Assembly (NCBI RefSeq): GCF_019703515.2
Contig: NC_059382.1
Location: 18,281,001-18,345,000 of the forward strand
Length of the DNA stretch: 64,000 nucleotides
From: Myxocyprinus asiaticus
Lineage: Eukaryota > Chordata > Actinopteri > Cypriniformes > Catostomidae
Direction: 5' to 3'
Position 1 is the stretch's first letter. Every line of letters starts with the position of its first letter. A program made the translations under genes and the position numbers. This document shows positions 11,301-23,300 of the stretch, piece by piece. Under the pieces are notes generated by a model that saw only the letters and a list, made by a program, of their open reading frames with translations, was not told the DNA's origin and ran no database searches.

Positions 11301-14300
11301 AGAGCAATGTGGAATAAGGCAGATCGGAGATGACTTCCACTACTGATGAGGCCAAATACATCAAAAAGTAGCTCCAAATTATGTGCGGCAGTTTTCTAGG
11401 CATAAATATTTAAGAGAGTGTGAATAAGAGATGACTGAGACTTGGTCACTGATTGCACAGCGTACAGCGCATTCATTCAGATTGTGTCTCGTCTCTTTTT
11501 TGCTCTCTATTTCTCTCGTTTTCATTTTTTCCCCCACTTATGAACACTAGTAAGCTCTCCTGATGTCTACATGAGAAGAGAGAGTCCATGAAGCAGCAAT
11601 TGTTACCTGTTGATGAGTTCTTCATTGTCATCACTCTCCATCTCATCCTCGATAGCAGCCTGGAGGTCCCCGATCCTCTTGAAGGCCAGCTTGAGGTCCG
11701 CTTGGAGACTCTGGTTGGCTGCTTCCAAACTCTCAATATCCATTTCCTAAAAAGACAGGATTAAAATGTATCCCTTTGCAAAGGAGGTTCACATAAACAA
11801 AGTAAATGTTGTATACAGGGTTCACAAACTTTTTGAGATATTTATTTCCATGACTTTTCCATGATCTTTCCAGTTGTTTGTGACAACTGGATAAGGGTTT
11901 TTTAAATCATTCCAAATCAGATCGATTTTCTCATGAATTCTTAATGTGAACTGGTTCACTGAAACAGATGCATTGAAAAGAATAAATTTATATTTGAACA
12001 ATTTGCTCACAAATCAGACATCCCTATGGCATAGGATCAAGTTTTACTCTACAGAAGAGCAATATTTAGCCAATGTAATGTTTAGAGAAAAGCATAACAA
12101 TTGAAATATATATTCATTGAAGAAATTTCCATAACTTTTCTGTAACTTTTTAGATTTTAGTAATTTCCATAATTTTTTAAGGACTAGAAAACAATTTTCT
12201 GAAATATTCAGGTTTTCGATGACCGTGGAAACCTTGTTTATAACAAATATGTAACATGTCTGCTTTCATCACATGCTTAAGATACTTGAGAACCAGAATG
12301 AGAATATCAGTGAACAGCACAGCAGATCAGGCCCCTCACCAGTTCGTGTTTCTTGCGGCTTGCCTCCGCTTCCTTTTTGGCTAGCTCAGCCATCTCCTCC
12401 TTAATGTCTCGGATCTGTCTGAGGAGACGCTTGTTCTGTTCTTTCTCGCGATTTTCGCTGGCACTGCGTTGATCTCGTTCCTCTGTTAATTTCTCGAGGT
12501 TCTCTTTTAGCCTTGCTATTAGACTCTGAGGAATCACAAGACCCAATAACATAATAAATTAACATAGATATCCAGCAGTAACATGCACAATCACTGCAGA
12601 AAACCCTGCCTGCAGGAACTAAAGTGAACTGATGAAGCTAAATTTGCAGGGTTATGCATCTCAGAGGCTCATGATACTGAATCCATTGTGGTTGTTTACC
12701 ATATCCTTTAAGTCTGGTACTGAAATATGCAAGATTGTCAAGCTATCCATATGGTGTGAAACTCAAATAACTTCCGAGGCAACTTTTCTGTGATTTTTCA
12801 CACCGTTGGTTGGCTGTGCTGGCATCAAAACCACAGAAATTAGGAAAACACAGATTCTACGGATATTTATAGCTTTGCAAGGACATGGATAAAACAATCT
12901 CCCCCTCGAGATCACATTGTCAAACTCTACATAGAACTACATGTCCAACAAATAAGTAATAATAACATTTTCAAAGCATTTTTGTTGACAGATTTAGCTG
13001 TGGGTGCAGTAGTTGCTTGTAATTTGTGCAGAATGCCCATTGTAATTCAGCAGGTGAGCTCATGGAACACCCAACAGAGATGAACGATGAAAAGTGCTGG
13101 CTGCTGGGAAATGTCACGTCAGAAGATAAAAAAAAAAACTTCAAATCAACCTAAACAAAAACACTGAAATAAGTGCATTAGAGAAAACTTTAAGTTACTC
13201 ATGTATCCCTGGTTCTTTGATAACAGGAGGGAGGTATCTCACTATGGGTAACGCCTTGGGCGTGACCAATCCTGGAAGCACCAATAACACCCAGTCTGTC
13301 AGTTGACAGACCAATCACAGCAATGATGAGGGAGTCCCACCTCCCTATATAAACCACTGTCATAGGTGCCTACTTCATTCTCCGCATTTCTCTTCTCCGT
13401 GCAACTGCATGGAGGAAAGTGTGGTGAGATACCTCACTCCTGTTATCAGAGAACTGGGGTTACGTGAGTAACCTAAAGTTCTCTTTCTAACATTCGTTCG
13501 GTATCTCACTATGAGACATAGCCAACTCCCGTATTGCAGATATGCTTGTGCTTCACTTTAAAGTTTGAAGTTTTTTTCACTTCACTTCACACAAAACTCT
13601 GAATCGTTTCAATCACCCTGGGGGTAAACCCATGACGGGTAACAGGCCAGGCCAAGAGCGCTACTCGATCCAGGGTGGGGTGAAATATTTCCCCCTGCGC
13701 TTGCAACAGGAGATAACAGAATCAGTGGAGGAAACACGTAGTGCATTTGGCCAAGGATGCACTAGATCATCCACACCCATAGAAGCACCATATCTCGCCA
13801 GAGAAAACAGAGGGCAATGAGCGTTTTTGTGCGATGCGAAGACATCTACGGCAGCTCGCCCATATCTCTCCCACAGCTGATTCACCACCTGAGGGTGAAG
13901 TCTCCATTCTCTGTAAAGAGGATTCCCCCTGGACAGGAGATCCACCCCCATATTTATCGCTCCTGGAACGTGCGTCGCCAGTAATGAGAAAAGGCACGCA
14001 CCGCTCCACACAATCAGTTTTTGTGCCAGGCTGTGTAGCCGCTGTGAACACGTGCCCCCGTCTGTTTATGTATGCCACTGTTGTCTGATCTGACTAAGAC
14101 ATTGTGGCCTTGAAGGAACTGTACAAAGTGCTTCAATGCTAGAAACACTTTCAGTAACTCCAGAAAGTTTATGTGTGCATTATGTAGTGATACGGGCCAA
14201 AGCCCATGCACTATTCTGCCTTCGCACACCGCGCCCCAATCTGTGAGTGACGCGTCTGTCGTCACAACTTTTCTCAGAGAGAGACCGCCCCCAAAGGGGT

Positions 14301-17300
14301 TCCCCCATTAAGGAAAGCAGAGATTCTTCAGTGATGGAGAGCGAGCATCCCCTCTGATGTCACTCTTACTCTGCAATTTAAGTGACGGTGAGAACACAAG
14401 TGCTGCGCTGCAATCCAATGCTGAAACTCTCTCATTCACAGTAGTCCCATAGGCTATCAGACCCAATAGGCATAGACTCAACTTGAATGAGACTTTTTTC
14501 CCCTTCTGAAAAAGGGACAAACAACCACGAATCAATCCTCTTGACAGAAAAACTGGATACTGATCAGATTTCAATCTGAGATTTCAATTTATTTCCTGTG
14601 AGGGCATCAGAAAGCTCTTTGTCTCATTTATTTTGAATACCAGATTCGCTAAATGAGACAACAGCATTCTTGTATCTATCCATCTCTGCTTGCTGCCACG
14701 ATGGTGTGCACAGCAGTAGATCGTCTAGATAAGCAGACACCCTGAGACCCATTAACCTCAGTGACATTAGCGCTGCCTCCACACACTTGATGAAGACTCT
14801 CGGTGCCAATGAAAGTCTGAAAGGCACCTTCAGAAATTCGTAAGCTATTCCCTAATAGGTAAATCTTAGGAATTTTCTGTGTGACAGGTAGATGATGAAT
14901 ATACATGTCCTTCAGATCGACTGACATAAACCAGTCTCTGGAACGAATAAAACTGAGTGTTTTGAGCATGAACATTTTGAACATGTACCATCTGAGGTAT
15001 TTGTTGAGGTTTCGCAAATCCAGAATGGGACGGGGACCTCCTCCTCTCGAGGATGACGAATTACCTGGAGTAAAAGCACTGACAGCTTTCCTCCAGCGGC
15101 ACAATCCTTATTGTTCTTTTGCTCAGCAAATTGGCTATTTCCTCCTCTAAAATCCGAGCTGACTCCCCCTCCGCTGGTGACATTAACACACTGTTGAACA
15201 GAGGTGGTTTTACAGCAAATTGCAGCCAATAACCCTGTTTTATCGTAAATAAAACCAAGGGATGAACTGCGCATGTGCGGCAACCTTCTGTATGAATAGA
15301 GAGGGGCCCTCTGAAGCTCTCACTCACTGATGATGCTGAGGCACCATCTAGAAGCTGAGCTGGGGATTGCCGCTCTGGGTTCGGTATTGTTTTGTGATTT
15401 CACACACTGCTGTGCCCTTGCTCCACTGCCTGGATGCACAGAGGAGATTTTGTCAAATGTTTTTGGGCAAACTTTCCTCTCTGTTTTCTGACCATGTGGG
15501 TGGAGAGGGGAGGTTGCAAACTGAGATGCACTGGGGGAACTGGTGCCAACATTCCCATTAAATCGTTTGTGTATGAACCGTGTAACATAAAACTTATGGT
15601 TTGATTGCCCTTCCGAATCCTCTTGGCTGGAGAGGCAGAAAACAAACTCACTTCTTGAGGCAGGAGTGGAACAGAGACTCCGCAAGTGCTGTTCACCCAC
15701 TCCATGTCCTGAAGCAGAACACTGGTAAGGTTGCCCGTCTCTTCTTGTTCCCCTGAGGGTTAGACAGACAATGTTTGGTGCCACCACCGCAAAAGAAGCC
15801 TTGAGCAGTGGATTTTCGGGGAAGGCAGGTGTAACAGTTCGTGGAAAGGAGGATGCTGGGGCCGGCTTGACAAAACACACAGACATCTGTTGTTGCACCC
15901 CTCAGTCGCACACAATAAGGCCACTTCTCAGCAGTACACAAAAGGCTCACTTTTCAGCTTCACTACACAAACTCTGTTGGCTTTTCAGCTCAACACACTA
16001 CACACAAACAGCTTCATGCATCTCTCTCTCTCGTCTGCCATTATCTTTTCTCCTTAAGTATTCCCGCCACCCCTCGCTGGAACACAAGACTGATGTGGCA
16101 TGCAGGTGAAGTCATTCGGCACTTATCTTCCCGGCCTCGCTCTGCCCTGATGCTGATCAGTTCCGCCCTGCTCACCACAGCAGGCCTTAAACACTTCCCC
16201 ATCCTTTTTACTCAAATCACACTGCTGCAGCATTGTGGACACCGTAGCCCCGAAAAGGACTTTCGGTTCCACTGGGGCATAGAGGAAATCTGTCTTCTCC
16301 CTCTCAGACAGGCCGAGCCAAATAGCCAGTTCGCCCACAATGGCGAGACCCATGCTGCGGCCGCAGTTCTGGACAGCCCCTCTTGACGTACGTAGGTTGA
16401 GATCCACAATAACTCAGATCTCTTACCACAACACCGCATCTGGTGCCCACACATCAATTTGTCAGCCCATCTCCTCCATCAACTTGGTCTGATATGCTGT
16501 GAGGAGCGAGGTGGTGTTAACAGCCCTTACAGCTAGGGCTGAAGATCGGTAGATCTTTTGGTAAATGGAGTCCGACAATCTCTCCGACCCACCTGGCAAT
16601 GAAGCGGGAGCAGACGGAAAAAAAACGCCCGACAATCGTGGTGAAGGTGATTCGCCACTGACTCCTCGACTGGAGCGGGGCAGAACATCCCCAGATCCTC
16701 CATTTCATGCATATCCAGCGTAGCGCAAACTTTAACAGGCACTATGTGCGAAAAAGGCTTGTCCCAAAACTGACACATCTCCATGACGCACACTAAGATG
16801 GCTGGAATAAATTGCTTTACCGGGGAAGCAGGAGACGGCAGCTATTTGCCATCATACAGATCCCTCTCTGTACCCTGGCCAGTCTGCTGTGATGGCCAGT
16901 CGATGGAGAGCTTGGCTGCCACCCTCCAACACATCTCAATAAGGTCCAGCTCTCCTTGGACAGGAGAGGGGGTCGCGTCCACCGGGCTAACCGATCAGGA
17001 AGGAGGAAGAGCTGAGAGAATGGCATCATCTTCATCCCTCTCGCCATCGTCCTCCAAAAGATGATCATCAGTGTCATCCTCCTGCTCCTCCTCTTCCTTG
17101 TCCCCCATCAAAGGGGCTGATTCAACGAGGGGAGGAAGATCAGGAGAGACTTCATCCAGGAAATCGCCCCAGCTGTGCTGTCCTTGCAGCTGGGGTGGGG
17201 GGGTCTTTCTACGCTGGTGGCGGAGAAAAATAGGGATCCTCATTATTCGATGCCGTAACCCACACCCTCCTTTCCAAAACTCTCCGTACAAAACGGGAAC

Positions 17301-20300
17301 AATGTGGGCAACACTCGGATTAGCGAATGTGGCCTGTGCATGCCTGATCCCCAGACAGGCAATAAAGTGGGTAGGAATTCTTCTGCAAGATCATAGATCC
17401 ACAAGCGCACGGATGGGAGGGATCCTTCCCCTTCGCTCCACCGCTCGGTGAGCTCGCAGTTGCCATGACAGAACCCGAACTCAAAAACACAGAAGCAGTA
17501 GAGGTAGAATCAATAACAGCTCGAAACGCAGAAAAAACGCAAAACTGCCACAACGCGCTGGTTCACGCAACCCGGAGAAAACATTATAAATACAGCAGAA
17601 AATATATTTTGACAGTGAATATACTCTAAGAACAGCCGCGTTCTGCGATGTACCTGAACAGCTCGCCTGATCCATTTCTCCACTTCTTACGAGTCCTGCT
17701 GAGGTGAGATTCCAAAGATCTTCACAGGGAAGAAAACAAGATTGAAGTAGGCACCTATGACAGTGATTTCTATAGGGAGGTGGGACTCCCTCATCACTGC
17801 TGTGATTGGTCTGTCAAGTGACAGATTGGGTGTTATTGGTGCTTCCAGAATTGGCCACGCCTGAGGCATTACCCATAGTGAGATACCAAACGAATGTTAA
17901 AAAGAGAACACTTTTAATTAAACATTCTGTGTACAATGAAAAAACAGATGACCTGCTGCCTCCAGCAACACAAAATATAATCAGAAATTAAATTAAATAC
18001 ATTTTCAATCTAAAAAGGGGGACTGACAGTGTCAATTCATAAAAATAAAAAAAAGAGGGAAATGGAAATAATCTACTTTCAATTTGTACTGTAATGATTT
18101 TTGATGTATTTTTGATGTATAGAACTGTGGATTTTGGCTAGTGCAATGGTCAGATGTCTATAAAGAGAACTGGGCATGATACAGTTGAGGGAGAGGGAGA
18201 GGTCTGGTGGGTGTGTAGATTAATTTCACTCTTATCTGACTCTTTAATGCCTGTGCACTGACCTTTTAACACTTCCAGTACACTGCAAGCTCAGCCCACA
18301 TACATACACCAATCCTGCCTACTCACCTCCAAGCGTTTGACCTGTGTCTTCTCAAACTCCAGCTTGGTCTCCAGCTCACGGATCTTGGCCTCCTGCCGGC
18401 TGACCAAAGACTTGTCCACCATGGACTGCTCTTGGAACTCTAGCTGACTCTGCAGGGCTGTGAGCTGCCAAACACACAGATACTGAGTTACAATTTAAAA
18501 ATATAAGACCCAGCAGAAAATGATCGACTACCGCCACGTCCACACTAATTAATTTAAGTTGAAACCTCTTCTTCTCATTTCGGGTGGAGGAAAACACCGC
18601 TCCAGTTTGGATGAAATGCGTAAAGGTAGAAAAATTAATGCACTTTCAAACGAAAATGGATTAGTGGACCAGTCAATAAAAAAAGAAATAAAAAAAATTC
18701 TTGTTGCACTTGAATACTACTATTCTGATGTTAGTGAAACTTTGTAATATGGCACTTTTCATACCACTGTCTCCTTAAGATGATTCGCTTGTAATCTATT
18801 CCTCTTTTGTAAGTCGCTTTGGATAAAAGCGTCTACCGAATGAATAAATGTAAATGTAAATGTAGTGTGGACGTGGCCTAATACACACTATTATACAGAC
18901 CAGGGGTTTTCAAACTCTTTGATTCCAAGAACCACTAAGGTACCCCCTTCCAAAAAACTAAAACGGCAGTGATATATTTTCATGTACAAAGACCAGTTTA
19001 TATTGTGTAAGAAAAAAATGGTGATATCGTTAAATAATCAGAATTATGAGGGGGGCCTGGTTAGCTCAGCGAGTATTGATGCTGACTACCACCCCTGGAG
19101 TCGCGAGTTCGAATCCAGGGTGTACTGGGTGACTCCAGCCAGGTCTCCTAAGCAACCAAATTGGCCCAGTTGCTAGGGAGGGTAAAGTCACATGGGGTAA
19201 CCTCCACATGGTCGCGATTAGTGGTTCTCGCTCTCAATGAGGCGCGAAGTTGTGTGTGGATCGCGGAGAGTAGCATGAGCCTCCGCATGCTGAGTCTCCG
19301 CGGTGTCATGCACAATGAGCCACGTGAAAAGATGTGTGGATTGACTGTCTCAGAAGCGGAGGCAACAGAGTTGTCTTCCGCCACCCGGACTGAGGTGAGT
19401 AACCGCGCCACCACGTGGACCTACTAAGTAGTGGGAATTGGGCATTCCAAATTGGGAATAAAAATTAAAAGAAATAAAAAATCAGATCAGAATTATGAAA
19501 TAATGAAATATTTTATTAAATAAGTAACTAAATGTATTGTGAAATCCAATTAAATGATTGGATTATCTATTGTTATTGTATAAAACAAAATATCTGAAAT
19601 AAATAAACATTTGGAAAATATTTCTTTTGTATTATGTTGACCACATAATATTTTTCCTACCAACTAAAAGTAGTTACATGTTAAAACCTGAACAAAATTT
19701 TTTCAATTTAATTCAAATCTATTGGTAGTCCTTAGAAAACAGAATGTTTTAACAGAAGTTGTTAAATGTTTACTTTTTTATTTGTTTTTTTTACACATTT
19801 GTTTTTTCTTTGAAATATCCTGTGATTCCCTAGCACCCCTTTTGCAGACCCCTGGAAGTCCCAGGACACTTGTTTAAAAAACCCTAATATACACTTCAAT
19901 ACAGTATAACTATACACCGATCATTCTGAGATGCTATTCTTCTCACCACAATTGTACAGAGTAGTTATCTGAGTTACCATAGACTTTGTCAGTTCGAACC
20001 AGTCTGGCCATTCTCTGTTGACCTCTCTCATCAACAAAGCATTTCCGTCTGCAGAACTGCCACTCAATGGATGTTTTTTGTTTTTGCCACCATTCAGTGT
20101 AAATGCCGGGGGTGAACAGCTCACGTTGCCACCGACGGGCATGCTTGCCACGGGCCTGGGAAGACAGGCTGCCAGTAACGCCGCACCTCGCACCATGGAC
20201 TTTGGAGGGGAGCTTGAGCGGCCGACTGACCCAGCCCGTGCCTGGGCTATCCTATGGACACTACCCCGCCCTTTCACGGAGCCCCGTTCACCGCGAGGAT

Positions 20301-23300
20301 GCCAGATTCCCCCTTTAATATGAATACTATTCCCACTTGGACACTTTATTACCCCTTTTGGACATTTAACGTAAAACATCCAGTAAGTGGCAGTACTGTG
20401 GACGGAAACGCCTTGATGAGAATGGCCAGACTGGTTCGAACTGACAAAGTCTATGGTAACTCAGATAATCGCTCTGTACAATTGTGGTGAGAAGAATAGC
20501 ATCTCAGAATGTTATTCTGAGATGCGGGTTGATGCTCTTTTGGTGGCACGAGGGGGACCTACACAGTATTAGGCAGGTGGTTTTAATGTTGTGGCTGATC
20601 GGTGTTTACTATTATATGCAATAGACTATTATATGCAATATTCTAGAAGGGTGCTTCCGGTGAACACAGCATATGAAACATGCAAAAACATAATTCATCT
20701 GATTTGTGGTCACAGCTCTGCTCAATAGGTTATCTGACAATTGCTTCGAATGCAGCTCCTCCAATCATATTGTAATGTTCTGAGTCCTTTGTTTCTAACT
20801 CAATATAAAACTTTTCATTTGCAAAGTATTTAGTGGATTGTCAAAAAATAGGTATTTCGGGGTTGTAATTGCTGCAAAAATTACTATTGAAATATATACC
20901 ATTACTGTGATATAAAATGACTCACACCATGTTATAAGCTATGGTCATACTGCCCTCCCCTACACAGTCACAAAGAAGAAAAAAACAGTAATTTGTATTT
21001 CATGGACATACTAACTTGAAGGCCTAAATATAACTGTGTTATTTGCAGAGCTATGACTCAAAGAGACAAAGCCCCTTAACACCACAGGGTGACTTTACCG
21101 ACGTTGTTTATCAGCCTTTAATCCAGTTCTTGCACTTTACATCAACTGCAATGTCCAATCCCATCCAGACCAGAATACAGATTCAGACACTCAATTACAC
21201 AGGATTCAAATCTATTATTCAAAAAAATCCAACTCTGTGCCTCAGTTATTTTAAAGAGGTAAAATATTCTGTGCTGAGAATAATGACTGCCACTGTATTC
21301 ACTAGTGGACAGATATAATTTTTCCTATTAAACAAATGTGTTCCCTACAGTGTAGAACAATTATTTGGAACAGATGTAGTCAACAATTTGGGGCAGAGGC
21401 TATGTACATAAAAATGCTTGAAGATTTTGAACTACAGTGAAAAAATTAATGAGCACCTTCCTTATCAACCCTTAAAATATCCTCAGAAAAGGAGTCAACT
21501 GCTGAGAGGGGCAGAGTCTGATCTCTCAACTGGAGGGGGGCAGGAAATCCCCAGATCCTTCATTTCATGCACATCCAGTGTAGAATAACCTTTAACAGGC
21601 ACATGAAAAAGGCTTTTCCCAAAACTGACGCATCTCCGCAACGCACGCTGGGATGGCTGGAATAAATTGCTTTACCTGGGCAGCTCGAGACATCAGCCGT
21701 TTGCCATCATACAGATCCCTCTCTGTACCCTGGCCAGTAATAAAAATAAAAAGAGCCATAAAAAAAGCAAACTGCTGAGAGGGGCAGAGTCTGATCATTT
21801 AAAAAAAAAAAAAAAATGTATCCCCTTTTCTCCCCAATTTGGAATGCCCAATTCCCACTACTTAGTAGGTCCTTGTGGTGGCGCGGTTACTCACCTCAAT
21901 CCGGGTGGTGGAGGACAAGTCTCAGTTGCCTCCGCTTCTGAGACCGTCAATCCGTGCATCTTATCACGTGGCCCACTGTGCATGACACTGCAGAGACTCA
22001 CAGCATGTGGAGGTTCATGCTACTCTCCACGATCCATGCACAACTTACCACATTCCCCATTGAGAGCGAGAACCAATAATCGTGACCACGAGGTTACCCC
22101 ATGTGACTCTACCCTCCCTAGTAACCGGGACAATTTGGTTGCTTAGGAGACCTGGTTGAAGTCACTCAGCATGCCCTGGATTCGAACTTGTGACTCCAGG
22201 GGTGGACTCCACTGAGCTACCCAGGCCCTGAGTCTGAATATTTTTTAATTCTGGTCTTGATCTCATTCAAGAGTTCAATGCTGAGAGGACGGAATCTGTT
22301 TGTGTTCTCATTAAAAAGTAAAATGCTCAAAGGGGCAGACTCTGATCTTGATCTCAAGGAAGTCAAATGCTGAGAGTAGCCAAGTCTGATCCTTATCTTA
22401 TGAAACAGTCAAATGCAGAGGGGGCGGAGTCTGATTTCAATCTCATGAAAGGCAATTGTTAAGAGGTGAGTCTCATTATCTCAAAATTGTCGCTGTGCAG
22501 TGAAACTGGGAGGCACAAATCTCTAATGTCCTCACCCTATTTTACTTTAAGCAGAAATGAGACAATAAAGGAGCTGATTTCTACTTAATTGTTGGATAAT
22601 TAATTGTCATGCAAGTACACCAAACTAATAAACATACCAGCAGGATAACAGGAGCACTTAGTAAAGCACTGATCCTTGCCTAAGATAAACAACACTTTAT
22701 TTATTCAATCCATATAGGCTGTACCGAGAGAATGAAAGCAACAGCGTTGGCTTTGTAGAAGACAGATCTCTGCAGAGCGAACTCACCTTCTCCTGCACGT
22801 CCTGTTTCTCCTTCATGGTCTCCTCCAGCTGGGCCTGTAGGTCACTGATCTGGGCCAAGTTCTGTGAGGACTGCACAAGAACACACACCAGAATGGTCAG
22901 AGTCTGTCTTCCACAAGCATCAGTCTGAACTTTAAATCTGGCCGAAATTACTCATACAATACAACAATCTCAAAACAACCAAAGACAGTTTCTAAATAAT
23001 ATTCTACAATGTGCTTTCACTAGCAAAAAAGTACCAAAAAGGATCATTTGGACATGGTATCATGGTAATACTATGCTTGTTTGGACATGTATCATGGTAG
23101 ACAGTACCATGGTATTCTCTGAAGTATCTTGGAGTTCGATATAAATATCATGGTACGTGGTATGGTAATCCTTCAGTACCATAATAGACACTAACTGACC
23201 ACTTTATAAGGAACACCTGTACACCTACTTATTCATGCGATTATCTAATCAGCCAATCATGTGGCAGCAGTGCAATGCATAAAATCATGCAGATACAGGT

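Larger units (their letters stand above)
13187..17917 (-). mobile_element. DIRS-like tyrosine-recombinase retrotransposon, deleted
   Basis: DIRS elements copy via reverse transcription and insert as circles using a tyrosine recombinase (YR). Seen here: inverted terminal repeats (13237-13385 and about 17740-17890), an internal complementary region (13424-13515), and on the minus strand gag-like pieces, reverse transcriptase with YLDD, and RNase H. Only about 150 bp separates the RNase H end from the internal complementary region, so the expected YR (and any methyltransferase-like) region is missing. Several frameshifts also break the gag and pol frames. It lies in intron 22 of myo18a, in the same orientation as the gene. 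Confidence 0.85.
21481..22475. repeat. Minisatellite (about 55-65 bp unit), interrupted
   Basis: Units contain AATGCTGAGAGGGGCAGAGT followed by CTGATCTT(G/A)ATCTCA. Copies are seen near 21495, 21773, 22275, 22328, 22365 and 22415. The array is split by a DIRS-derived segment (21527-21738) and a SINE (21801-22228). Confidence 0.7.

Noticed and set aside
13187..17917. Endogenous retrovirus or LTR retrotransposon
   Set aside because: Terminal repeats are inverted rather than direct, and there is an internal complementary junction; both fit DIRS. No protease, integrase or envelope was seen.
19060..19120. Possible tRNA gene (A- and B-box-like motifs)
   Set aside because: The sequence continues into a 437-bp unit with A-rich tail and 12-bp target duplications, which marks it as a SINE; the cloverleaf is not intact.
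20018..20323. 101-codon GC-rich open frame in the fold-back loop as a host gene
   Set aside because: It starts in the transposon arm, has no recognised domain and no splice sites; kept only as captured sequence of unknown origin.
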